From NCBI GenBank assembly GCA_019634095.1, contig JAHQVY010000298.1:1-56496 (forward strand): a DNA stretch of 56,496 nucleotides, in the 5' to 3' direction. Both the position numbers and the translations under genes were made by a program. Below the pieces are notes generated by a model that was not told the DNA's origin, did not search any database, and was given only the letters and a program-made list of their open reading frames with translations. Each line of letters starts with the position of its first letter. Positions within the stretch are counted from its first letter, which is position 1. The stretch is from Cellvibrionaceae bacterium (GTDB taxonomy: Bacteria; Pseudomonadota; Gammaproteobacteria; Pseudomonadales; Cellvibrionaceae). This document shows, piece after piece, positions 18,901 through 30,900 of this stretch.

Positions 18901-21900
18901 GGCACGACTTCCGGGTGCTCTGCTATCAGCGCCCGTAGCGTTTTGCGAAGCGCCTGAGGCTTGGCGGGTTCAGGAGGATTGACGGAAACCCCTTTGTTTT
19001 CGGCAAGGTATTTCGCAAGATCGGAGATGGATGGATAATCGAAAACCAGGGTTTCCTGTAGGGGCATTGACAAGCGCTCCCCCAGTTTCTGCACGAAACG
19101 CGCTGCCGTCACCGAATCGAGGCCGAGATCGGCAAAAAGGGTCTCGCTTGTCACTTCTTCGTCGTCTTCCAGCAACAGGATGCTTCTGATCTCCCTGTGC
19201 AACAAGGATTCCAGCGCTTCGAGCGCGTCACTCGCGGGTTCCTTTTGCACGGCACGACTTACCCCAAGCGAGGGCGTGGGTGAAGGGGTAGCCGCGGGCG
19301 GGTGCCAGAACTTGCGCTTTTCAAAAGGGTAAGTGGGCAACGCACAGCGACCAGGCGTTTCACTGTAGAGCGCCCTCCAATCAATATCATCCACCCCCTG
19401 AACCCAGAATTTGGCCAGCCCTACTAGGTCTTGTTGAATGAGCAACTCGGCGATTTGCGCCTGGATTTCAGCAAAGGAGGTGTGTTTTTTCAACGCGGAC
19501 AACGCATCCCTCTTGCCCATGATGATGCTCTCTCCGTTGGCTCCGTCGCGCCATCGATAGGCTGCCAGTTCCCGCTGCAGTTGAGCCCGGTTTGCGGCGA
19601 TTATCGCGACGCGGTAGCGCAGGGGTTGCCGACCACATTGCAAGGTTACGGCGATACGATCCAGATTGTCGCTGCCGGGACTACTCAGATAATTTGAGAG
19701 TTGTTTGACTTGCTGATCCAATTGAGATTGGGTGCGGGCAGACAGTAAAAACCCACGCGTTTTGTCTGTGTCGACGCTTCGCGTTGCTGTTTCCCGGGGC
19801 TGCGCCGCAAAGGCCTCCACCACCATAGCCGCGGAAGTGCCCCCCGCACCAAAGGAGGTGATCAATGCGCGCGACGCGGTATCTTGCTTCTCAGCCCAAT
19901 CTTGCCCCTGGTTCAAAACGCGAAACGGCTTAAGCCCTTGAATGTCGCCCCCTTCATCCCCCGTGTTGATTGATAAAGTGGGTGCCAGGCGCCGGTGGCG
20001 AAACTGGCACAAGACCTTGACCAACTGGGAAAAACCGGACGCCGCTTCCAGGTGGCCAATATTGGGTTTGACACTGCCCAGCACGATTGACCCCGCCGGA
20101 CGCGCTCGAAATACCCGGTTGAGCGCTTGCAACTCAACCGCATCGCCAACGGCCGAACCGTTGGCCGCAGCCTCGATTAAATCAATATCCTCGCCGTTGC
20201 TGCCCGCCCGAGCCAATACCGCGTTGATCAGCCGACTATGTTGAGTCACATCCGGTGCGGAATAACTGAGAGTGCGTCCCGTGTGCGCCACTTTTGTAGC
20301 GCGGATCACACCATAAACATGATCACCTTGGGCGAGCGCGTCGGCCAGGGGTTTAAGGCAGGCTACCGCCACGCCCTCTCCCGGGATAAAGCCGGATCCA
20401 TTCTCTGAGAAACACGCGATTTCGGGTTTATCGCTCAACAATTTGTTGCGGCACAGGTCGATATAGTTGCGCGGATGCAAATACAAATTGACTGCACCGG
20501 CCAGAGCGAGACGGCATTCCCCGCGATAGATGTGCTCGCACGCTTCATGCAGCGCCGTTAAAGACGAGGAGCACATGGTATCGATGGCCATGCTCGGGCC
20601 CTGCAAATCCAGTTGCCAGGAAATACGATTGGCCATGGAACTGAAAGAAGCTTGCGGTAAGTGACCTTCTCCCGCGCTGCTTTGGGCGGCGGTAAGATTG
20701 AAGCCCTGTTTGGTCACGCCGATGAAAACACCGACGGAAGAATCATACTGCTCACGCAGCGCCTGGCGGTTGTAACCGGCGTCTTCCATGGCGCGCCAAC
20801 TGTGGGTCAGTAAAAGGCGTTCCTGGGGGTCGATCTGATACGCGTCCGCCGGTGAAATGTTAAAAAACAAGGGGTCAAATTCATCGAAGCTTTCAAGGAA
20901 GCCTCCTCGTCGGCAATAGCTTTTCGCCTTCTCGAGCGCGATGGTGATATCAGGCTCGTAAAAATCCGTCATCGCCCAACGTGTCGAGGGAATGTCGCTG
21001 ATGCTGCGTCTGCCCTGGTACAGATTGTCCCAGAAATGCGAGAAGTCATCGGCACCCGGGAATGCGACACTCAGCCCCACTATTGCAATGCCTTTTTCGC
21101 GAGCGGCATCCGGCTCAGCTGTGGCGTGGAGAGTGGCGGGCTCGAGGGTGGCGGGCTGGAGAGTGGCGGCCTGAAAATTGGCGCATTGCTGAACGGGAGC
21201 CGGACTGCTCGCGTGCAGGGCTTGATTCTCGATGGAGCTGACCGACCGGCTGGCTTGCCTGGTGCCCGCTTCCATCCCGTTCCCGCTGTACTGGGGGGGG
21301 GCCAGCCACTGCGCGCAGGCCTCGGGCCAGGTGTCAGCGAGGTATACAGCCACGTCCCCAAGGCGATTGTGCTCGTAAAACAAGGTTGCCGGCACCTCGG
21401 GCAAGTGCTTGGCAAGTCGCTGGTGCACGCGCCGCAACAAAATCGAATCCACCCCATACGCATCGAGGGGCTCATCGCAGTCGATTTGTTCCCGATTCAG
21501 TTCGGTCGCTTCGGCAAACCAGTCGAGCAATCGGGCTCGACATTGGACTTCCAAACTGGCTTTGGCTTTCTCGTCGCCTTGCGGTGCCTGGGTGCCGTTA
21601 GACTCGCGTTGCCACTTCGTCGAGGTATCGTCTTGTACAGCGAGGGCCAGGGGTTCCCGCGCCATGCGGGCAGAAAGCCAGGACCGCAAACGCGTACCAT
21701 CACCCGCCAGAATTAATGCGCTTTCCAGGTTGTGCATACACGTCTGGTGAAACACCCTCAGGCCCGTTTCTGTTTCCAGACTTTCGATCCCCTTCTTCTG
21801 CCACAGGGTTTGGTTTGCACCACTGCTTTCCATTCCGCCATCTCGCCACAGCGGCCAATTCAGGGATAGGCTGTGGCCGCGCCGCTGGCCCTGGGCAACT

Positions 21901-24900
21901 AAATCATTGCGGTAAACGGCAAATTGATCCAAAAAGGCATTGGCCGTTGCGTAATCCGCCTGGCCTGGGTTCCCCAGGGCCCCGGCAACCGACGAAAACA
22001 GGGCGAAGAAATCGAGATCCATCCCTTTGGTGGCGAGATCGAGATTCAATGTGCCTGAAACCTTGGGAGCCAAAACCCGCTGCAAACCGGCCTCGGTCTT
22101 GTTCACAAGCAAACCATCATCGAGGATGCCCGCGCAGTGAATCACCGCGCTGAAATCTCCTGAATCCTGCTGCAGTGTCTTAATTTCTTTGCTCAACGCG
22201 TTGAAATCCGTCACATCGAGCTGGCGATACAAGGCCTTTACCCCGCTGTCGCCGGCATGGCGCAGAAGTTCGCTATCCGCGCTGTTCAGGCTGCGACGAC
22301 CGAAAATAACCAGGGTAAGCTCCACGCGCAACTCGATCATATCGCCAAGCAGCGCTCGACCAAGCCCCCCCATGCCACCGGTAAGAAGATAAACGCCACC
22401 CGCCTTCCAAACCGCATGCTGGGGCGCCTCGTCCGCCTTGAACTCCCGCCAGTGCGACACAAGGCGCCGATCTTGCTGGTAGCGCACATGAAAATGTCGC
22501 GAATGCTGGTATTCAAGGATTAACTGCCCTGCCAGCATGTTCGTCCCAAGATCAAGCTCCGCCTCAACAAGCTGACAATGTAAACCGGCGTGTTCGTGCT
22601 CAGCGGTTTGCAATAGCCCGCCGAGCGCGGCCATAAGACGACCTTGTTCATCGCCCGCAATCACCACTTGTAAGCTGATTCGCTTCGACGGGTCTTTATC
22701 GATAGCGCGGACCAGATGTTGTAAAAACGCCAGACTCTGCGCGCTGTAATCCTGCACGCGCCGGTCAATGTCTTCGTGGCTGGAACACAGGCGTCTGACC
22801 TGCTCGTCCGCCAGACCCATCCCGGCCGCCAGGCTCGCCTCCTCTTCCAGCAGCCGCTGGCAAATCAGCACGTTGTGGGTCTCGCCTGGTTTTTTATGGC
22901 GGATCTCGCCTAGCTTTGCGACGACGTCATGGGCAGCCTCCAGCGGAATATTTTCCGCGTGCCAAGTACGCGTAAACAGCAAGGCGTTCTGCCCCGGGCT
23001 GGCGTCACTGGCGGCCTCCGCAACAATATTCTCAGCAATCCAATACTGATCTCTTTCGAAGGGATAGCCCGGCAAATGTAGCCGGCGCGCCGCCATGGCC
23101 TGCCCCCAGCCTGACCAGTCGAAGGTATAGCCTTGAACATACAACTCCGCCAGCGCGTTCAGGGTCTGTTGGTAGCGCAGGGGCTCGCCGGTGTATTCGA
23201 CCAAGGCCTCTGCAAGAGAATCAGCGAATTCCTGTGTAACTGTTTGGGCAACAAAGCCCTTGCGCACACGGTTTTCAAATGCATCGAGCTGCGGCGCTTG
23301 TTGGTTTAGGCGCTGCTTCAATGCCACTAATGCCTGCGCTGTGTTCTCCACCACGAGGGCGATGCGGTGCTCGAAATGTTGCCGACCTTGCGCCAGGGTG
23401 TAAGCCACATGGGTCAAGCTCTGCTTGCTCTTCCGCTCAAGGTACTGCTGCGTCTGACGCAACTTTTCCTGCAAAGCGGACGCTGTCTTCGCGGAAAACA
23501 GCAGCAAGTGGCTCGGTGGGACATGTTCAGCGGCCTCAGGCAGAGAGCCGGAAGCCTGAGAGCATCCCGCTTGATGTTCCACATACTCTTCAACCACCAC
23601 ATGGGCATTGGTACCGCTCATACCAAAGGCGCTAAGCGCGCCGATACGACGCCCGCCGTTGGACGCCGGCTCCAGCCATGGGCGGGTTGCGGTATTGATG
23701 TAGAAGGGACTGTTGAGCCAATCAATACCCTCATTCAAACGGGAAACATGCAAACTGGCGGGGATGGTCCGCTGCCGGATGGCTTGCACCATACTGACTA
23801 GACTGACCAGCCCGGAAGCGGCAAAACTGTGGCCGAAATTCGTTTTGGTCGATGTCAACGCGCAATAGCCAAGCCGATCGGAGCGTGCTTTGAATAAGCT
23901 ATCCAAGGCATTCAGTTCCACCGCATCCCCCAGCGAAGTGCCGGTTCCATGAGCAATCAGGTATTCCACGTCGGCAGCATCGACCCCGGATTGTTGGTAG
24001 ACCCGGTTGATCAGCTGTTTTTGCGAGCGGCCACTCGGGGCGGTGATTCCGTTGGTTTTGCCGTCGTAATTAATGCCGCTGCCGCGAATCAATGCGTAGA
24101 TGGGGTCACCGTCGCGCTCTGCCTGCTCCCGCGTTTTCAGAACCAGGGCAACGGCAGCTTCGCCCGGCACCAGGCCGTTGGCACGCTGGTCGAAGGCAAA
24201 GCATTTTCCCTGCGGCGACAGCATTCCCGCCCGGGTTAAAGCAATGTAGGAATCCGCTGTGAGAATAAGATTAGCTGAGACGGTTAGAGCAGTTTCACAC
24301 TCGCCCAAGCGCAAACTGTTGCAAGCCTGGTGCAAGGCCACCAGGCCAGATGAACAGGCCGTATTGACGGTCAGAACGGGGCCGGACAGATTGAGGAAAT
24401 AACCCAGTCGCGCCGCCAATACGCCATCGTGGTTGGCCGTGACGTTGTCGTTATTGGGCAAAAGGCGTTGATAATCGCCCTGCTCAACTCCGGCGAAAAT
24501 ACCGATCGTGCTGTTTTTCAGTTGCACCGCGCCGTAACCTGCGTCTTCCAGTGCATTCCAGGCTTCCTGCAGCAACAGCCGCTGACGGGGGTCCATGTAC
24601 CTAGCGTCGAGGGGGGTGATGTCGAAAAATCGTGGGTCGAACTCTTTCACTCCCGGCACGGCCCCGCACCACTTGCTGCCAATCACCCGCTCGTCATTCC
24701 CTGTCTCATCTACGCGATAGTATTGCCGCCAATTGAATCGTTCCGCGGGGATTTCAGCTACAGCGTCCTTTCCTTCCACAAGCATCTGCCACAGGCCATC
24801 CACATCCCGCGCACCGGCAAAGCGTCCGCTCATGCCAACGATGGCAATCGCTTCCGGTTCCGAGCCGGTGCTCCGCGCGGTTTTGACGGACGACCTGTCC

Positions 24901-27900
24901 GATAAGGTGGGCACAGAGGGAGAGGATTCTCGTTTAGGTTTGGCTTGGGAAAAAGGGGCGTGGTTTTTCTGAGGGTTCTCTGCTGAGGTTCCTGCTGGTG
25001 GGTATCCTGGATGTCCCCCAATTTCAGGATGTCCCCCAATTTCACGCCTTTCGTGCTGAATTTCGTCGTTGCCCCGTCTTTCCTCCCGTCTTTCCCGGCT
25101 ATCCTCGTAGCAAGCGAGCAAAGCATCGGCATGTTGTGCCAGCAGGTGCTCGCTTAAGGTCCGAATGCTCGGACAATCAAAAAAAACGGCCGGTTGCAGG
25201 GTTATCCCGTAGTGCCGGGATAGAGCGCTGGCCAATTGCGTCAAGCTGACTGACTCGAATCCAAAATCAGCAAAACTCTGATTGGCATCCTGCTGCGCGC
25301 CTGGAAGCTTCAAAATCTTTTCGATGTACAGGCGGATATCGCGACTCACCTGTTCTGCCAACGCCCCCGCCGTCATCGCTTTTCCATTTTGTGTCGGAGA
25401 TGCTGTCTGTGCCGGGGCTAAAGGCCGCAACAGCGGTGCCGACGATAGGTTTGCCTCGGCTGGATTGAGCATACGCTCCAGTTGCGACTGCTGGCCTTTG
25501 AGTATCAGGGCGTGGCCGCCACTCCCTTGCAGCAGACGCGAAAAGCACGCAACCCCCTCCGCCTCGCCAAGCAGGCGCTGACCACTCGATTTGAGGTAAA
25601 ACTGCGTTTGTTGTGGATGCGAGAACTGCATGCCACCGCCTTCCCAAAGCGGCCAATTGATGGCGAGGTAGCGACACTTGCGGGCATGCTGAGCGCGGTA
25701 GGTCGCGTAGGCCATTTGAAAGCGATTGCCGATGGCGTAATCACACGAGCCAAAGTCCCCCAGAACCGCTGCCTGGGAGGAAAAATAGCAAACAAAATCC
25801 AGCGGCTCGGAACTTAACACATCCTCCAGCAACAGGGTTCCGTCAATTTTGGGGCCGAGCACAGACTGTATATCGACCATGCTTTTTTCAAGAAGGCTGC
25901 GACGGTCCCCGACCCCGGCGGCGTGGATGACGCCGTGGATCTGTCCAAAGCGGGACCTCGCTTCAGCCAGTGCGCCGACCATCGCCTCCCGGTCACACAG
26001 GTCCACGGGTAAGTACAGCGCTCGAGTGCCGAGGGTTTGCAAGCGTTGTTGTTTTTCCCGATCCAGCTCCGAGCGACCCGTTAATATCAGGTTTACCTCC
26101 GCCGTGGCCAGATAGCGGGCGAAAACCCAACCCAGTTCACCTAAGCCACCGGTAATAAGGTAGGTTCCACCTTGCTTAATCGGCACCTCATCCCTGCCCT
26201 CGGCAAAGGGTAGTGACTGCTGTTCACGCAGTAGCTCATGGCGTTGGTTGCCGCGGTACAAGCTACTGTGCAGTGTTTGCGCCGACATTTCCCGCAGTAA
26301 GCCCGGGATGACCTCGTCCAGTGCGAGATTCTCCGCGTCCGCGATAGCCGACTCGAAAAAACAACCTGCCAGCGACATATCGGGGCAGATTTTTTTTAGG
26401 GAAGGACTCAATGCCAACCAGGCGTCTGGATAGCAGCGTGCCCTCGTGCGCGGATAGGATGCAGCCAGCAGCAAGCGGAAATCGCGCCATGGAGTGGCAT
26501 CCAGGCATTGTATTAGCGTCAACAGGTTCGCAACGTCCTCCAAAAACCTTTGGTCTTGCAGGGGCCACAGGTAAAAAATCCCCTGTATCTGCTCAAGCCC
26601 GCTGCGAATGTTGCCGAAGAGGCTGGCAAAACCGGCTGCGTCCAACGACTCCAGGTAATAGACCTTCTCTGGCGAAAGTGAAACATTCGCCTTGCCCCCC
26701 AGGTTATTCTGGGCAATAAACACCAGTGTGGTATGGGGAAACTGCGCGCGAAATGCGGCGGCAAACCGCTCTTGCTCGTGACGGCCACTTAAAAAACACA
26801 GCACGGCCTGAAACGGTTGTTCAGCGGGTAAGGCAGTCTCGCAAGGCCGCCACACTTCCTGGTAGCAATACAGCTCTCCCTCCGGGTTTGCTTGCCTCGG
26901 TGTGCTCCCTTCCAGAGGACAGGGAGAGCCGGCGTCAATCCGGCCGGAGTCGCTCTGCTCCGGAACGGCGCCAGCAACCTGAGGCAAATCCGGCCAGTAT
27001 CGTTGCGCTAAAAACGGATAGCCAGGCAGGGGGATACGCCTGCAGGGCGCCGCAGCCCGAAGGGCGAACCAATTGACGGTTTCACCTTGTACCCAGGCGG
27101 TCACGGCGTTTTCCAGAACCCTAGCGTCGAGTGAACCCTTATCCACGGGCGGCGCCACCTGCCCGGTGACGAAAACCCCGGGTTCGCTCACCTGCAACTC
27201 GCCGTCCGGGTCATTCCGGTAAGCCCGCTGAAATGCTTGTAATTTGCTCCTCAGCTCCAGCAGCGTTGCAGCGATCACAGCCAGTCGCCAAGCCATGGCT
27301 TCCCGCCCCTCCTGAAGGGTGAAGGCAACATCGCTCTCCCGCAGGGGCTCGCGATCAGCGCGGTGTAGAAAACGGCAAAACTGCTGCGTCACACAGTGCA
27401 AACGCTCCGCTGAGCGCGCGGAAAAAACAAAGGCATAGCGTTGTTGCGCGGGCCCATTGATAAGGTCCTGCTTATCGAGCGCGCCCCGCTTGTTGTGCTC
27501 TGGCGGCGCGAGGTCTTGCCGCTCTTCGATGGAGCCTGGCCACTCTTCGATAATGATGTGCGCATTAGCGCCGCCCGCGCCGAAAGAAGAAATGCCCGCG
27601 CGCCGCGGGTATGTCACTGTCTCGGCTCCGGTTGTGACACAAGGCCGGGGCCAGGGCGCAAGGGCCTTTTGTAAAACAAAAGGCGAATGGACGAAATCAA
27701 TGTTCGGGTTAGAGGTCTCCGCGTGCAAAGACGGCGCAAGTTGTTGGTGCTGGAGTTGCAAAAGTACCTTGGTCATCGCCGCGACCCCGGAAGCACTTTC
27801 GCAGTGGCCGATATTGGACTTGATCGAGCCGATGGCACAATACTGCTTGTCCGCACTTTGCTGTTCAAATGCGCGACACAGTGCGCTCATTTCCACGGGG

Positions 27901-30900
27901 TCGCCCAGCTCGGTACCCGTGCCATGGGCCTCCAGGTAACTGATACTGCGCGCCTGAATCCCGGCATTTTCCAATGCCTGGGTGATCACCGCGGCCTGCG
28001 CTTTGGGGTTGGGCACGGTGAAACCACTGGCCTTGCCACCGTGGTTGATTGCGGAACCGCGGATAATTCCGAGGATATTGTCACCGTCCGCCAGCGCGGC
28101 GCGCAGCGGTTTTAGCAGAAACGCGCCGACCCCCTCGCCCGGCACGTAACCGTCTCCACCTTTGCCAAAACTCTTGCAACGCCCGTCACTGGCGGCAAAC
28201 TGCCCCTGGGAGAGCATAAGATATTTGTTGGGATGCAAGGAAAGGTTCACCCCGCCGGCCAAGGCGTACTTGCATTCCCCCCGGAGCAAACTCTGGCAGG
28301 CAAGGTGCACCGCGGTGAGCGATGAGGAGCACATGGTATCCAGCGCCATGCTGGGGCCCTCGAAGCCCCAATAGTAGGAGACCCGATTGGCAATCGAAGC
28401 CGCGCTGCCGTTCAAGGCCCTGGGTGTGCCAAGCGCATCGGCTTGCGCACCGTAAAGCTGATATTCCAGATACATCGCGCCGACAAATACACCCACTTGG
28501 CTGCCGAGGCGTTCGCGAGTATACGCGGCGTGCTCTATGGCATGGTATGCACTCTGTAAAAACAGGCGTTCCTGGGGGTCCATACATTCCGCTTGGCGCG
28601 GTGAAATGGCAAAAAACTGCGGATCAAAATGATCCACATTACGCACAAAGCCCCCCCAACGGGCGTTGGTTTTTCCTTCTTTTCCCTTGTCTGGGTGGAA
28701 ATAGCGGCGGTGGTCCCAACGCGCTGCTGGAATTTCCTCGATACAGTCTTGCGCGTTTTGCAATCGCGACCACAATTCGTCTACATCATCGGCTTGCGCA
28801 TAGCGGCCGCTCATACCAATAATCGCGATGGCGTTAGCGGGTCGCTCCCTAAGTGACGTTAAATCGGGAGCTTCTGCGCCTCGGGCCGATGAGCCTGGCG
28901 CGCTCGATCTGCCTGCAGGCATACCTTCCGTATGGAGGTCGGGAGCCAGGTGAGGTTCCGGATCGGAAGACGCCGCCTCGGCATCCACTGCATTGGCGAC
29001 TGCGTCCTGGGCAAAGGCCTGAGCGTGGGAACGACAGAGATAGTCGGCCAGTTGCTGAAAAGTGTTGTGTTCGAACAACAGGGTTTTCGGCAGGTTGCCC
29101 AGCTTCTGTTCCAAGGCGTGGGTAATGTCCATCATGGTGATGGAATCAATAGAGTAATTTTCCCAGGAAGCGTCCGGAAGAATGGCCTCGGCCTGGACAT
29201 TCAGCAAGCCCGCCAACAGATCCCGTAAATAGCTTTCCACCGGTGTGCGTACGAGCCCACTATCCAAACCCAAACCGTCCATCCCGGCCTTGTGCGGATG
29301 CGCTTGCACATCCTCGGCTTTGTGCTGCACGCGGTTGATGTGCCGGGAAAAGGCCGCTGACTCGCCGGCAAACACCAACACCTGCGGGGACTTGCGTTCC
29401 GCCAGTGCCCACTCAAAAGCGGCCACACCCTCTGCGATCGGCAACACACTCATGCCGGTTTCCACACGCAGACGCTCGGCCACGGAAGCGTCCACCCCGA
29501 GCCCGAGGGGCCATGCTGGCCAGTTGAGTGACAAACTATAACCCTGGCGCTGCCCCTTTTCCACGCGCTGTTGACGCCGCAGGGCAAACTGATCCAATAC
29601 CGCGTTGCCATAGGCGTAATCACTCTGCCCCAGGTTGCCCATCACCGACGCCAGAGAGGAAAACACGACAAAAAAAGCCAGTTCATCGCGAGCGGTCAGC
29701 ATATCGAGATGATTCGCGCCCAGACATTTGGGCTTGAGAACGGCGTCGATCTCGACCGGGGTTTTGTGTACCAATAAGCTGTCCCGGATGTGCGCGGCGC
29801 TGTGGATCACCCCCTTGATCGGGCCGTGGCGCTCGCGAATCTGCTCAAGTGCACTCTCTAGCTGGTTAACATCACACACGTCCGCCTGGATGTATTCGAC
29901 GCTTCCGCCCTGTCCGGGCTGTATCAGGTTTTTTATCCAACGCTGCAAATCCGTCGACGCCGTCGAACGGCCCAGAAGAACAACTCGGGCCTGATACTCA
30001 CGATAGAGATATTCGGCAAACACCCGCGCCAATCCGCCGTTTCCCCCGCTGATCATCACCGGGCTGTTCACCAACCGGCTGCGCTGCGCGATGGGCAGCT
30101 TGCCAGCCGCGCTAGCTTTACTCGCGTCCAGGCGCTGATATTGCGCGCAATAACGCTGGCCATCGCCGCGGTAGTAAATGTGATACGGTCGTTTTACCTG
30201 GCGCCACTCGCTGCAAATCCGCTTCACCAGTGTTTGTGCTCGTTCAGCGGGAGAAAGGGGCGGCAACACTACTTCCAGCAGTTGGCATTGGCGCCGGTTA
30301 TCCTCTTTGTTTTGCGTCTTAAACAAGGCCACCAGCGCGGCGATCCCAGGTGCCATTGGCGTGGATTCAGACACGCGGGCCACTGCCAGCGTAAGATCCA
30401 CCACGGCACCTTCCGCGGCGATGCTTATGGCCTGGCTGAGACAAACCAGACTGCGAAAGTTAGCGTCAAAGTCATGGGGCAATAGTGGGGCTTGGGATCG
30501 CGGTTCGGTAGCTGACACAGCCGGTCTATCAAAAAGTGGATTATCAAAAAGTGGACGACCAAAAGCCGGAGTGTAGAGTACGGTGAAAGCATTCAGGTCG
30601 AATTCAGTACTCTTCAGCGCCAGAAACAAGCTTTGGTAATCACTGACGCGCCCGGGGTTGAGTGAGAAACCGCCATTTGGCAAGCGAGCAAAGTCCGCAC
30701 CTGGCTCTGCGACACATAGCTGTTGCTGCCCCAACTGCTGCGCCAACAGGGCTCTCAAAGGACTATCCTCCTGATCAAACAATAAAACCGAGGTTGGCAA
30801 CGCCGGCGTGACACTATCGCTCAGCGGCTGCGGTTGCAGTATCGGGATGAAGTAAGTCGCAGCGCCTTGAGGTTCGCTCACAAAGTTTTCCTGCGCGCTG

